Source: Candidatus Physcousia equi
Lineage (GTDB): Bacteria; Bacteroidota; Bacteroidia; Bacteroidales; Bacteroidaceae
Assembly (NCBI GenBank): GCA_018065005.1
Contig: JAGHUD010000011.1
Span: forward strand, 46,592 to 110,591
DNA length: 64,000 nt
Reading direction: 5' to 3'
Notes under the pieces: model-generated
The model's database searches: none
What the model was told of the DNA's origin: nothing
Seen by the model: the letters and a program-made list of their open reading frames with translations, nothing else
In this document: in pieces, positions 33,901 to 42,869 of the stretch
Numbering within the stretch: position 1 is the first letter of the stretch
How the letters are laid out: the number at the start of each line of letters is the position of its first letter
Translations under genes and position numbers: made by a program

Positions 33901-34989
33901 ATGGAAGGCAACATGATCATGAATACACGATGGATGATGCCACTGAGCTGGATCTACGGCGGCGTCACCAAGTGCCGCAATTGGCTCTTCGACATCGGTG
34001 TGCTCAAGAGCCAGCAATATCAGATTCCCGTCATCAGCGTGGGCAACCTCACCGTGGGCGGAACAGGCAAAACGCCACATGTGGAATACCTCATACGCCT
34101 GCTGCTTAGGGAAGGCAAGAAGGTGGCGGTGCTGAGTCGAGGCTATAAACGAAAGACACACGGCTACCTGCTCGCTTCGGCAAAGAGTACGATGCAAGAC
34201 ATTGGCGACGAGCCCTGGCAGGTGAAACAAAAGTTTCCGAATGTATACGTAGCAGTGGATGGCAACCGACGACGTGGCATCGAACGGCTCACCAGCGACC
34301 CAACGACCAACAACGTGGAGGTCATTCTTCTCGACGATGCCTTCCAGCACCGATACGTCAAGCCCACGCTCAACATCCTCCTCATCGACTACCACCACAT
34401 GATTACCGACGACTGCTTGCTGCCCGCAGGCAGATTGCGCGAGTCGGCAAAGGGCAAGCAACGTGCACAGTTGGTTATCGTCACGAAATGTCCGGCAGAC
34501 ATGACACCAATGGACTATCGCGTCGTGCTGCAAAACCTGCATCTCAGACCCTATCAGTCACTTTTCTTCAGCACCTTCCGCTACGGCGAACTGCAGGGTC
34601 TCTTCAACAAGCGCACACGTCCTCTGCACTCCATCGAGAACGATGAGCACGTGCTGCTGCTCACCGGCATCGCTTCTCCCGAACAAATGAAACGCGATCT
34701 GCACCGCTACACGCGCCACATCGACACGCTCAGTTTCCCCGACCACCACTTCTTCACCCCAAAAGATGCCACAATCATCGAAGAGCGACTGCGGCGCATT
34801 TCCCCACCACGCCTCATCATCACGACGGAGAAGGATGCCACACGCCTGAGACTCTGCACCTCCCTGTCTGAGTTTGTCCGCCAAGCCATCTACATACTCC
34901 CCATCGAAGTCGAAATCAAGCGGGACGAGCAAGACAAGTTCAACAAGGAAATCATCAGTAAAAGCAAACTGCAAGCATCACAACCATGA
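33901..34989 (+). CDS. lpxK: Tetraacyldisaccharide 4'-kinase
   Basis: 362 aa from ATG 33901; ATGs at 33913 and 33919 are also plausible. It phosphorylates the lipid A disaccharide at the 4' position on the inner membrane. The Walker A region ISVGNLTVGGTGKTPHVEYL is near residue 42; VEVILLDDAFQHRYVKP and DDCLLPAGRLRE are conserved LpxK segments. It lies immediately after sppA, and its stop overlaps the punA start (ATGA). Confidence 0.94.
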   Translation: MEGNMIMNTRWMMPLSWIYGGVTKCRNWLFDIGVLKSQQYQIPVISVGNLTVGGTGKTPHVEYLIRLLLREGKKVAVLSRGYKRKTHGYLLASAKSTMQDIGDEPWQVKQKFPNVYVAVDGNRRRGIERLTSDPTTNNVEVILLDDAFQHRYVKPTLNILLIDYHHMITDDCLLPAGRLRESAKGKQRAQLVIVTKCPADMTPMDYRVVLQNLHLRPYQSLFFSTFRYGELQGLFNKRTRPLHSIENDEHVLLLTGIASPEQMKRDLHRYTRHIDTLSFPDHHFFTPKDATIIEERLRRISPPRLIITTEKDATRLRLCTSLSEFVRQAIYILPIEVEIKRDEQDKFNKEIISKSKLQASQP

Positions 34990-35798
34990 ACTACGAACTC
35001 ATCACCCAAACTGCTGCATGGCTCAAGGAGCGCATCAGCACACATCCCGAAACGGCCATCATCCTCGGCACCGGCTTAGGAAGGCTGGCAGACGAAATAG
35101 AAGTGAAGAACCGCATTCCCTACAGCGAGATTCCCAACATGCCCGTCTCCACCGTAGAGGGGCATAGCGGGTGTCTGCTCGTCGGACAGTTGGGCGGCAA
35201 AGACATTCTTGCCATGCAAGGACGCTTCCACTTCTACGAAGGATACTCGATGAAGGAGGTCACCTTTCCCATTCGCGTAATGTATGAATTGGGCATCAAG
35301 ACGCTCTTCGTGAGCAATGCTGCAGGCTGCACGAACCCCAACTTTGAGGTGGGCGACTTGATGATCATCACCGACCACATCAACCTCTTTCCCGAGCACC
35401 CGCTTCACGGGCCCAACGTCCCCACAGGTCCACGTTTCCCCGACATGAGCGACGCCTACGACCCCGAACTCATCCAGTTGGCCAACCGCATCGCACAAGA
35501 GAAAGGCATCAAGGTGCAGCATGGCGTCTATCTGGGCACCCAGGGTCCCACCTTTGAGACAAGAGCAGAATACAAGATGTTTGCCCTGATGGGTGCCGAC
35601 AGCGTAGGGATGAGCACCGTGCCCGAAGTCATCGTAGCACGCCATTGCAGCATCCGTGTCTTCGGAATGAGCATCATCACAGACATCGGTGTGGAAGGCA
35701 AAATCGTGAAGGTGACACACGAAGAAGTGCAGAAAGCTGCCAACGCGGTGCAACCTCTCATGGCAGACATCATGAGGGAGATGATCAGGCGCAGCTGA
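34986..35798 (+). CDS. punA: Purine nucleoside phosphorylase
   Basis: 270 aa, trimeric PNP class. It converts inosine or guanosine plus phosphate to base and ribose 1-phosphate. Signatures are AIILGTGLGRLADEI, STVEGHSGCLLVGQ and MQGRFHFYEGY near residue 75, FVSNAAGCTNPNFEVGDLMI and GPTFETRAEYKM near residue 190. The start overlaps the lpxK stop by four bases. From recall, thiL often follows in related genomes; here a polysaccharide locus begins instead. Confidence 0.94.
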   Translation: MNYELITQTAAWLKERISTHPETAIILGTGLGRLADEIEVKNRIPYSEIPNMPVSTVEGHSGCLLVGQLGGKDILAMQGRFHFYEGYSMKEVTFPIRVMYELGIKTLFVSNAAGCTNPNFEVGDLMIITDHINLFPEHPLHGPNVPTGPRFPDMSDAYDPELIQLANRIAQEKGIKVQHGVYLGTQGPTFETRAEYKMFALMGADSVGMSTVPEVIVARHCSIRVFGMSIITDIGVEGKIVKVTHEEVQKAANAVQPLMADIMREMIRRS

Positions 35799-35910
35799 AC
35801 CCACGCCACGCTACGCCACCCCGCCCCGTTCCGCTCCTTCTGTGTGCAGAGAGAGAGAGTGTGTGTGGGGCAGGGCAAGTGACGTATGAGTAGAAAGAAT
35901 TGCAAACAGC

Positions 35911-36987
35911 ATGAATGAATCAAAGCCAAAGATAAGCGTAATCCTGCCCTGCTACAATGTTGGACAATACATCCAAAGAGGTTTGGATTCTATCTTGTCA
36001 CAAACATTTGCGGAGTGGGAAGCCATCATGATTGATGATGGTTCTACAGACGAAACGCCTGCCATTATCGAAGACTATGCCAGCAAGTCTGAGCGGTTTA
36101 TTGCCTTGCACACAGCAAACCAAGGAGTGTCATGTGCGCGGAATGAGGGAATAAGGATTGCGAAAGGAGAGTTACTGTTTTTTATGGACCCAGACGATTG
36201 GGTTGAGCCAAACTGTTTTGAGAAGTGCTGGGAAACGTACACGAATGGTGGTGCAGACGTCATCCACTTCAACCGTTGGATTCATGAAGCAGACGGGAGA
36301 AAGCAAAAAGAACCGCTATCCGCCCGCGTGGTGGAAGGAAAAGAGATCAATCGTGCCTATGCTGCCACACTGATAGGACTCAGCCAAGATGCCTTGTATC
36401 ACTATTATCAAGGTCAAAATATTTGGAGTTTCAAGGGGAATTGGCAAGTCTGGTGTTTCATGTTTAGGCATTCCTTGATCACAGAGCACCGTGTTCTGTT
36501 TGCTCCTGGCGTAAAAATCTTCCAAGATGCATTATTTGTCGTTGAGGCCACAATATATGCACGCAAGATACAATGCATAGAGGATGTGCTCTACAATTAT
36601 CAAATCCGCAATGACGGATCGGTTAGGTCGAGAAGTGCTAATGCCGAGAGATTGTTCAACAACAAAAGCGCTTTAATTCCACTAAGAGCCCGACTACGCG
36701 GTATGGTTACGGATTTCGACCTCCACTACTATTATTTGGGGTCGCAAGTCATGTCTTCATTGGAGCTCTGCATCGCACTATCCGAATCTTTATCGCACAA
36801 AAAGACCTACCTCAAATACGTTAACGATGCCCGCATCAAGGAATCCATCAAAAAAGTATGCATCGCAGGTGCTCCTTTGAAATTCAGGATTCCCGTACAG
36901 ATGCTAAAGTGGAGAATGGGAAGTGTATTATTTGTTGGTTGCTGGTTGCTCAGAAAAATCGGACTGGGTAATCGATTACGGATGTAG
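35911..36987 (+). CDS. Family 2 glycosyltransferase
   Basis: 358 aa. The GT-A domain has ISVILPCYNVGQYIQRGLDS at the N-terminus, MIDDGSTDETPAIIEDYA, CARNEGIRIAKGELLFFMDP and the metal-binding DPDDW near residue 94. The C-terminal part is helical and basic. It transfers a sugar from a nucleotide donor to the growing oligosaccharide. It is the only glycosyltransferase in the locus on the plus strand, lies at its edge convergent with the neuraminate lyase, and is AT-richer than the upstream housekeeping genes, suggesting separate acquisition. Confidence 0.88.
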   Translation: MNESKPKISVILPCYNVGQYIQRGLDSILSQTFAEWEAIMIDDGSTDETPAIIEDYASKSERFIALHTANQGVSCARNEGIRIAKGELLFFMDPDDWVEPNCFEKCWETYTNGGADVIHFNRWIHEADGRKQKEPLSARVVEGKEINRAYAATLIGLSQDALYHYYQGQNIWSFKGNWQVWCFMFRHSLITEHRVLFAPGVKIFQDALFVVEATIYARKIQCIEDVLYNYQIRNDGSVRSRSANAERLFNNKSALIPLRARLRGMVTDFDLHYYYLGSQVMSSLELCIALSESLSHKKTYLKYVNDARIKESIKKVCIAGAPLKFRIPVQMLKWRMGSVLFVGCWLLRKIGLGNRLRM

Positions 36988-37124
36988 AAGACCTACGACA
37001 AAAAACAGCACCAACAAGGCGTCTGCTTCGTCGGCGCGAAAACAGATGAGTGCTGCCCAAAAACAACTGGCAGTCCGCTGCCCCAAAATAACAGAAAACC
37101 CGATCTCCACCTCCCAATCAACAG

Positions 37125-37163
37125 ACAGCCCCCCAATCCATCAAAAAGGATTGGGGGGCTGTC
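37125..37163. terminator. Hairpin between convergent genes
   Basis: ACAGCCCCCCAATCC pairs perfectly with GGATTGGGGGGCTGT over 15 bp around a short A-rich loop. No long T-tract. It separates the plus-strand glycosyltransferase from the end of the leftward capsule locus. 36988-37124 holds no gene. Confidence 0.7.
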
Positions 37164-37209
37164 GTCGTTTAGAGAGTGAGCTTGACGGAGTCTGCCAAAG
37201 AGGGACTGA

Positions 37210-38151
37210 TTAAAGTTTGTTGCACTTGCTGAAGAAGTCAATCTCCTCCAGTTCCTTCTTCATCTGTGCTTCCTCCTCTGAGGTCATATTCTGGAAAGGA
37301 GTGCGGTTGGGCCCCAGATCCAGACCAATAAGCTTCATGATGCGCTTGCCGCCAACGATGTTGCCACGGAAATGGCAGATGACGTTGATGACGAGCTGGG
37401 CAAAGTTCTGCAACTCGCGAGCCTTCTCCACGTCGCCAGCCTCCCATGCCTCGATGATGCCTGTGAGGCAGCGTCCGTTGTAGTTGGTCGTGCCACCTAT
37501 GCCGCCCTGTGCGCCACCCATAGCGAGTGAAGGCAGTATGGTCTCGTCCTGACCGTGCAACATGTCAAACTTGCCTCCGGCATAGAGACGACATTGGTTG
37601 TATTCATAGATGCTCTCGAAGGTGTACTTGATGCCAGCAAAATTGGGGATGCGACCATCCACCGCCTCAAGCAGCTTCACCATAGGCAGGAAAGCGCCAT
37701 TGAAGGCGGGAATGTGATAGAAGTAGAAGGGAAGCTCGGGCGCTGCTGAGGCAATCTCCTCGCAATACTTCACGAGTTCCTCCACGCGACCGATTTTCGG
37801 GAAGGGAGGAGCCATGGCACCGATGCCCCATGCGCCCACTTCAGCTGCGTGACGAGCCAACTCGCGTGCATCCTTCACGCAGCAGCTGCCCACATGCACG
37901 ATCACCTTGAAGGCTTTTCCGTCGGCACAGACGGGCAGTGCCTTAGCCGCTGCCACCCAAGTCTCAGTGAGTTGTTTGCGCTCTTCCACGGTGAGCATGT
38001 ATCCCTCGCCGCTTGAGCCATTGATGAAGACGCCCTTCAAACCATTCTTCTGCAGCATGGCTGCATACTGTGGGATGGGTGTGATGTTCACGCTACCATC
38101 CTCGTTGAATGGAGTGAACGGTGCGTCAATGAGTCCTTTAATCTTTTCCAT
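37210..38151 (-). CDS. nanA: N-acetylneuraminate lyase family protein
   Basis: 313 aa, DHDPS/NAL superfamily. It has the carboxylate-binding GSSGEGYMLTVEERK near residue 45, FYFYHIPAFNG with the catalytic Tyr near residue 143, and the Schiff-base Lys in FAGIKYTFES near residue 170. The spacing and YHIPAFNG favour neuraminate lyase over dihydrodipicolinate synthase. It splits sialic acid to ManNAc and pyruvate, or runs in reverse. It is the last gene of the capsule locus, 59 bases after the glycosylphosphotransferase gene; an epimerase making ManNAc lies near the other end (54293-55486). Confidence 0.87.
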   Translation of the reverse strand: MEKIKGLIDAPFTPFNEDGSVNITPIPQYAAMLQKNGLKGVFINGSSGEGYMLTVEERKQLTETWVAAAKALPVCADGKAFKVIVHVGSCCVKDARELARHAAEVGAWGIGAMAPPFPKIGRVEELVKYCEEIASAAPELPFYFYHIPAFNGAFLPMVKLLEAVDGRIPNFAGIKYTFESIYEYNQCRLYAGGKFDMLHGQDETILPSLAMGGAQGGIGGTTNYNGRCLTGIIEAWEAGDVEKARELQNFAQLVINVICHFRGNIVGGKRIMKLIGLDLGPNRTPFQNMTSEEEAQMKKELEEIDFFSKCNKL

Positions 38152-38210
38152 AACTACATTATATATATATAAGGGTATTGTGTCGTGTTTTTCTTCCGAA
38201 CCGTCGTGCG

Positions 38211-39614
38211 TCAGTATGCCTTCTCTTCACCACGCAAGGCATTGACGATGGTCTTCCAGATGATGAAGATGTCGAGCAAGAACGACCAGTGTTCGATATA
38301 CCAGATGTCTTTCTCGATGCGCTCCTCCATGTCGTGCAACTCGCGAGTCTCGCCACGGCTTCCAGTGACCTGAGCCCAACCCGTGATGCCGGGCTTGGCA
38401 TAGTGGCGCACCATGTAGTTGCCTATGAGTTCGCTATACTGCTCGGTGTGGCGCACCATGTGTGGACGTGGCCCTACGACCGACATGTCTCCTTTGAGCA
38501 CGTTGATGAACTGCGGTAACTCGTCGATGCTCGTGCGCCGCATGAACTCACCGATACGTGTCTTGCGCGGATCGTCTTTGGTGGCTTGCACACGGTCTTG
38601 GTCGGCGTTCACACGCATGGAGCGAAACTTGAGCATATCGAAGTTGCGCCCCTCGATGCCACTGCGCTTCTGCCGGAAAAAGACAGGACCTGGCGAGCTG
38701 CGCTTGATGAGCCAACCGAAAACAAGATAGACCCAAGGAAAGACGAGCAGCAGGAAGAGCAGCGAGAAGACGATGTCGAAGCTACGCTTGAGGATGCGGT
38801 TGCCCAACGAAGAGAGCGGCTCGTAGTGCATGGCCAGAACAGGCGTGTTCGCCATCAGTTCGAGTGCCATGGTGTGGCGCTGATAGTTGAACGAATCGGG
38901 TATGTGGTGGTAGCGCACCATAGATTGCTCGCAGGTGCTGATGAGTCGGTTGATGGTGTCGTTGTCGCTCGAAGGCAACATGCAGAAGACATTGTGCAAC
39001 GTGGCGCCCTCGCGCTCCACAAAGGCTATGGCCTCATCCGGAGTCCCGAGATAGCCGTCGGCAGTGACGTTGGGGCGCGGATGGTCGGCAAAATAGCCCA
39101 CAACGCGATAGCCCGTCGAGGGGTCGTCCTTCATGCTGCGGTAAAGATCGCTGGCTATGTTGATGTTGCCCACAAAAAGCACGCGCATCGTGTTGCGTCC
39201 GCGGCGACGATAGAATCGTATGACTTGCCGCATCGCCCACCGATAGACGGACACGAAAACGACAATGAAGCCATAGAAGGGCAGCATGAACTGCCAGGTG
39301 AGCAAGGGCCAGCGAAACACCCACATGATGAGCAACGAGAGGGCGATGAAGGACAGCAAACCGGAGATGAGGTTGCGCAGTATCTCGTCGTTCCGCACAA
39401 AGCGGTGGTGTATCTTGCCTCCACTGCGCATCTCGCAAGCCACATAGACGAGCGACATGAGGAGCATCAAGCGCTTGTAGTGGGGCGTCACCTGACCTGT
39501 CAGACTCTCGTAGAGCAACGACATCATGAGCAGCGCCGCATTGAGCGCCAACAGTTCGCCAGCAAGCACGATGCGGCGAATCGTATTATCTGCAGTCTTG
39601 TTCTCTTGGACCAT
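38211..39614 (-). CDS. Undecaprenyl-phosphate sugar-1-phosphate transferase (WcaJ/WbaP type)
   Basis: 467 aa from ATG 39614. Four N-terminal membrane helices and a CoA-binding-like Rossmann region (RVLFVGNINIASDLYRS) precede the catalytic bacterial sugar transferase domain. That domain has the long hydrophobic re-entrant helix, SPGPVFFRQKRSGIEGRNFD, MLKFRSM, RTSIDELPQFINVLKGDMS and VGPRPH. It loads the first sugar phosphate, commonly glucose or galactose, onto undecaprenyl phosphate and so starts the repeat unit. An upstream in-frame start was not used because family similarity begins after it. Confidence 0.92.
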   Translation of the reverse strand: MVQENKTADNTIRRIVLAGELLALNAALLMMSLLYESLTGQVTPHYKRLMLLMSLVYVACEMRSGGKIHHRFVRNDEILRNLISGLLSFIALSLLIMWVFRWPLLTWQFMLPFYGFIVVFVSVYRWAMRQVIRFYRRRGRNTMRVLFVGNINIASDLYRSMKDDPSTGYRVVGYFADHPRPNVTADGYLGTPDEAIAFVEREGATLHNVFCMLPSSDNDTINRLISTCEQSMVRYHHIPDSFNYQRHTMALELMANTPVLAMHYEPLSSLGNRILKRSFDIVFSLLFLLLVFPWVYLVFGWLIKRSSPGPVFFRQKRSGIEGRNFDMLKFRSMRVNADQDRVQATKDDPRKTRIGEFMRRTSIDELPQFINVLKGDMSVVGPRPHMVRHTEQYSELIGNYMVRHYAKPGITGWAQVTGSRGETRELHDMEERIEKDIWYIEHWSFLLDIFIIWKTIVNALRGEEKAY

Positions 39615-39684
39615 AACGTTTCTTTGGGAATTCTTTTCTTTAATGCACAACGCCTCTTTCTATGTCCCTGCAAGCCTCTTTCTG

Positions 39685-39772
39685 TTTCTGCACGAGAAAC
39701 TTTCGGTTTCTGCAGCGGAAACTTTTGATTTCTGCAGCAGAAACTTTTGATTTCTGCACGAGAAACTTTTTC
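39685..39772. repeat. 22-bp tandem repeat array C (4 units)
   Basis: Four exact-length units at 39685, 39707, 39729 and 39751. Variants of TTTCTGCNNNNGAAAC followed by TTTCGG or TTTTGA; the outer two have the centre ACGA, the inner two AGCR. This is the most regular array of the family. The rest of 39615-39838 holds no gene. Confidence 0.9.
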
Positions 39773-39838
39773 GGACATTGAACAGCGTGTCTTTTGAGCG
39801 CATCGGGAGGGATGAGAGAGAGGGGGGAGAAGGATGTT

Positions 39839-40954
39839 TCAGCGTTCACGACGGCTTCCCAGGTAGCCGTGTCTGCGCCGCCAGATGTACTGCGTGATGC
39901 GATACCACGGATGCCATAGCACCTCGCTGGGATAATATGGCAAGAGGCGCATCACCCACTTGCTGCCCCAAAGGAACCGTTGCCAACGCGAAAGCGAGTC
40001 GTAGTGGGGGGTGCGGCTGTCGGCATGTCCGAAATTGCCTGCCTGAAGCACCTCGCTGAGCAAGAAGCGCCCATGCCGCTCATCGGGTGGGGTGAGCATG
40101 TGCTCGCGCGGCATGGCGAACACCTCGCCCAGCACCCACATCAGTGCAGCAGAGAAGTGGCGCAGCCCGATGCTTGCCACCACCTCCATCACCTCAGTTT
40201 GTTCCTGAGTGTCCTCCATATTCTTATGTTCGAGCAGGTAGTAGTAATCCATCAGTTGACGCAGACCAATGCCTTCGGAGAAAAGATGACGATAGATATG
40301 GGTGAGCTGAAAGACCAAGTTCATCTTTCTGTTGGGCACCTCAATGTCGCCATCGGGCAGGTGCACGGCTTCGGTGGTGCGTAGCTGCTCGGCATAGTAG
40401 CGTTGCAACCGGCGGTTGGTGAAGGGATTGTAGAGGAAGCTTGGCATGAAATGCAATTCGATGGCAGTGTCCTTGCGCACAGGAAATTCCATTTCTACGC
40501 GCGTCACCTCAAGCGAGGGGAAGCGCTTCAGCACGTAGTCGACAATCTGGTCGCGGTCGCCGTCCAACCAAATGTCCACGTCACCCGCAGCACGCGTCAG
40601 CGGTTTCGGATAGAGCTGTGCATTGCCCTGTCCCTTGAGAATGACATTCCGATAGCCCAATCGCTTCCACCGATCAGCCACCCACACCGTGTCGTGGTTG
40701 AGGCGCACATTGTCGGCTGCAATCTTCTCGCTCATAGCGTGCCAGTTTATCACCACCTGTTTGGGGGGCATCTGCTCGCGTGGCAAACGGTTCGCTCCTT
40801 CGAGTAGCACAGCTGCGATCGTTTGGTCGATTGCCATCTGCAGCAGTTGTTCCCACTCCGCGGTTGATGGTGTGCGCGACAGTCTGTCTGCACGTCCCAC
40901 ACTGACACGTATCAGTTCCAAAAATATCTTTTCTATCTCTTTCAACTCTTTCAC
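39839..40954 (-). CDS. Nucleotidyltransferase-family protein of polysaccharide loci
   Basis: 371 aa, cytoplasmic. GYRNVILKGQGNAQLYPKP followed by RAAGDVDIWLDG near residue 125 is the GxD-type nucleotidyltransferase core (GD.DI) of the uncharacterised NTP_transf_5 family. The body also carries PVRKDTAIELHFMPSFLYNP and a His-rich helical middle (LVFQLTHIYRHLFSEGIGLR). Members are common in capsule and exopolysaccharide clusters, but their substrate is not established. It lies 29 bases downstream of the WecG-type gene. Confidence 0.78.
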   Translation of the reverse strand: MKELKEIEKIFLELIRVSVGRADRLSRTPSTAEWEQLLQMAIDQTIAAVLLEGANRLPREQMPPKQVVINWHAMSEKIAADNVRLNHDTVWVADRWKRLGYRNVILKGQGNAQLYPKPLTRAAGDVDIWLDGDRDQIVDYVLKRFPSLEVTRVEMEFPVRKDTAIELHFMPSFLYNPFTNRRLQRYYAEQLRTTEAVHLPDGDIEVPNRKMNLVFQLTHIYRHLFSEGIGLRQLMDYYYLLEHKNMEDTQEQTEVMEVVASIGLRHFSAALMWVLGEVFAMPREHMLTPPDERHGRFLLSEVLQAGNFGHADSRTPHYDSLSRWQRFLWGSKWVMRLLPYYPSEVLWHPWYRITQYIWRRRHGYLGSRRER

Positions 40955-40983
40955 TTTCTACTCCACACAAAAAAAACAATGAT

Positions 40984-41802
40984 TCAAGAACGTGCCACCG
41001 TCCACAGGAACTTCACGTTCCCGATGACGTAGCGGCGCCACATGCGGCGGGGCTCTCTGAGCAGACGATAGAGCCATTCGAGCGAGTGGCGCTGCCACCA
41101 AAGCGGAGCACGCTTGACGGTGCCGGCATAGAAATCAAACACAGCACCGATGGTGCCCACATGGCAGCTGATCTGCAACTCCTCCCAGTGCACGTAAGCC
41201 CACTTCTCCTGCTTTGGCGCCGTCATGCCTATCCACAGCAAGTTGGGCTGCGCAGCGTTGATGGCAGCAATGATGGCACGATTGTCGGCATCGCTGAACT
41301 CAGGTTTGTAGGGGGGCGAATAGGTCACAATCTCCAAGCCGGGATAGTCCTTTGCAGCTCGCTCACGGATAAGGTTCAGCACCTTCTCGCTCGACCCCAT
41401 GAACATCACTTTCTTCCTCCGCTCGCCTGTAGCCTCTTGTCCTGATGCGCCCGACGGCTCCGTCTGCCACTTTGTTGTGTTGGCAAGGTCCTCCTCCTCG
41501 TTTTCCTTTGCCAATCTCTGCATCTCAAACTCAAAGAGGTCCCAACCGGAAATGCGCTCTTTAGGTTGACACTTTGCCTTCTTCCAACGACAAGCCTTCA
41601 CGATGCTTGCCCCGTCGGGGATGAGATACCCTCCCCGAGTCAGTGCCTCAGCAAACAGTTCATCCCGCTGCGCCACATTAAAAGAGTGCGCATTGATGGT
41701 GTTGATGAGCACCTTGCCAGCGGGCAACTCGGCAAGATCCGCCCGCGAGCAGAGCATATCGAGATTCTTGAGATTAACAGATGACATTATCCTTTTTTTC
41801 AT
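40984..41802 (-). CDS. WecG/TagA/CpsF-family glycosyltransferase
   Basis: About 272 aa from ATG 41802; an ATG at 41787 is an alternative. The GT26 fold is shown by INTINAHSFNVAQRDE near residue 35, LIPDGASIVKACRW near residue 60, WIGMTAPKQEKWAYVHWEEL near residue 195 and GAVFDFYAGTVKRAPLWWQR near residue 225. Such enzymes add ManNAc, ManNAcA or glucose residues to lipid-linked intermediates; a ManNAc donor would fit the epimerase in the locus. A roughly 45-residue hydrophilic insert (KENEEEDLANTTKWQTEPSG and onward) splits the conserved halves. Confidence 0.88.
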   Translation of the reverse strand: MKKRIMSSVNLKNLDMLCSRADLAELPAGKVLINTINAHSFNVAQRDELFAEALTRGGYLIPDGASIVKACRWKKAKCQPKERISGWDLFEFEMQRLAKENEEEDLANTTKWQTEPSGASGQEATGERRKKVMFMGSSEKVLNLIRERAAKDYPGLEIVTYSPPYKPEFSDADNRAIIAAINAAQPNLLWIGMTAPKQEKWAYVHWEELQISCHVGTIGAVFDFYAGTVKRAPLWWQRHSLEWLYRLLREPRRMWRRYVIGNVKFLWTVARS

Positions 41803-41834
41803 TGACCAGAAAGTGAGAGCACAGGGGGCTTGCA

Positions 41835-41933
41835 TCACCAGCACAGGGGACTTTCATTAAGTACAAGACACCAGCATAGGGGGCTTTAATTAAGTACAAG
41901 ACACTAGCATAGGGGGCTTTAATTAAGTACAAG
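41835..41933 (-). repeat. 33-bp tandem repeat (3 units) over the end of the transposase gene
   Basis: Units at 41835, 41868 and 41901, each 33 bases, ending CTTTAATTAAGTACAAG (the first unit slightly diverged). The stop codon of the upstream reading frame (TAA at 41923) lies inside the third unit, so each unit carries the same TGTACTTAA end. Confidence 0.9.
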
Positions 41934-42045
41934 ATGACAACGTTTTTTTGTCAACACTCATTTTGAGGCTGTCCAGGCACAACGCAGCTGCCATGGCATT
42001 GAGGTTATGAAACTTGGCATAGAGGCTATCAGAGGGGATATTCTT

Positions 42046-42134
42046 CTGCCCGCAAGCTATCTGCCCGCAAGCTATCTGCCCGTCCGTTAGCGTAGGGCGC
42101 ATGCCCCCACCCTTCCCGTCCGTTGACGGACGGG
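42046..42134. repeat. REP-like palindrome with 15-bp repeats, inside the transposase gene
   Basis: CTGCCCGCAAGCTAT occurs at 42046 and 42061 with a diverged third copy at 42076. CCCGTCCGTTGACGGACGGG (42115-42134) is a 9-bp perfect stem with a 2-base centre, and a half copy (GCCCGTCCGTTAGCG) lies at 42078. All are in frame with the transposase. Confidence 0.8.
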
Positions 42135-42853
42135 CTCCCCCAACAATCTCCCATGGCCCGAGCACCAGCATGATGCCCTTGCCGCAGTAGGCGCGATCTC
42201 TGTCTGTAGGGTGCGATCTTGCAGTGATAGCCTTCTTCTGCAGCTTGATGACGGGGAGTCCTTGCTCTAACGCCGCATAACAGATGGCAGCCTCGCCGGC
42301 GCTGATGGCAGGCGACACAAGCACAGCCCCTTGCTCTTCGCACGCCTTCAGGTGCTCTGCCATCTCCTTGCGGAAGGCCTCCGTACGCGTATAGTCAATG
42401 GCAGTCGTGCAAGAAGGATTATTGCTGCGATACCAATCCCGGTCGAAATGTCCGAGCTTATGTTCACGGGCATGCTGCTCGAAGGCACGAATGGTGTCCC
42501 ACGATGCCGTTGCCTTCTGCCATTCTTCAGCTGTCAACTGCCCTCTCCGTGCTAAGCGGTGGCAGAACACCTGCCGCCTTTCAGGGTGCTTCAAGAGGAA
42601 CATACACCCGTATGCGCTATATTCACAGCCAGCTATCGTCAGATGCAGCACGTGCTCAAAGAGCTGCGGGTAGAGCGTTTCCATCTGCCAGTACCAGGCA
42701 TTCTTTTCCACATACTCGTATGCGGCTCGTTTTGCCTTGTCGTCGATAAGCACACGGTCGTTGTATTTGTCCTCCCACAGCGTAATGTCCGTCTTGCCGC
42801 CAGGTGTGGTAGTGTAGGTGCGTGGCTGCCTCTCGCCTGTCGCATCCCCCTTA

Positions 42854-42869
42854 CCTCCGTTAACGAAGG
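42854..42869. repeat. Second REP-like palindrome in the transposase gene
   Basis: CCTCCGTTAACGAAGG is a 16-base palindrome with one mismatched pair. It is preceded by GCATCCCCCTTA, recalling the GCATGCCCCC context of the palindrome at 42115. It is also in frame. Confidence 0.6.

Noticed and set aside
35799..35910. GA/GT-rich stretch after punA as a regulatory element
   Set aside because: Only short dinucleotide runs; no stem or promoter motif stands out.
39685..39772. 22-bp arrays as CRISPR
   Set aside because: Units are directly adjacent with no unique spacers, and no cas genes are present.
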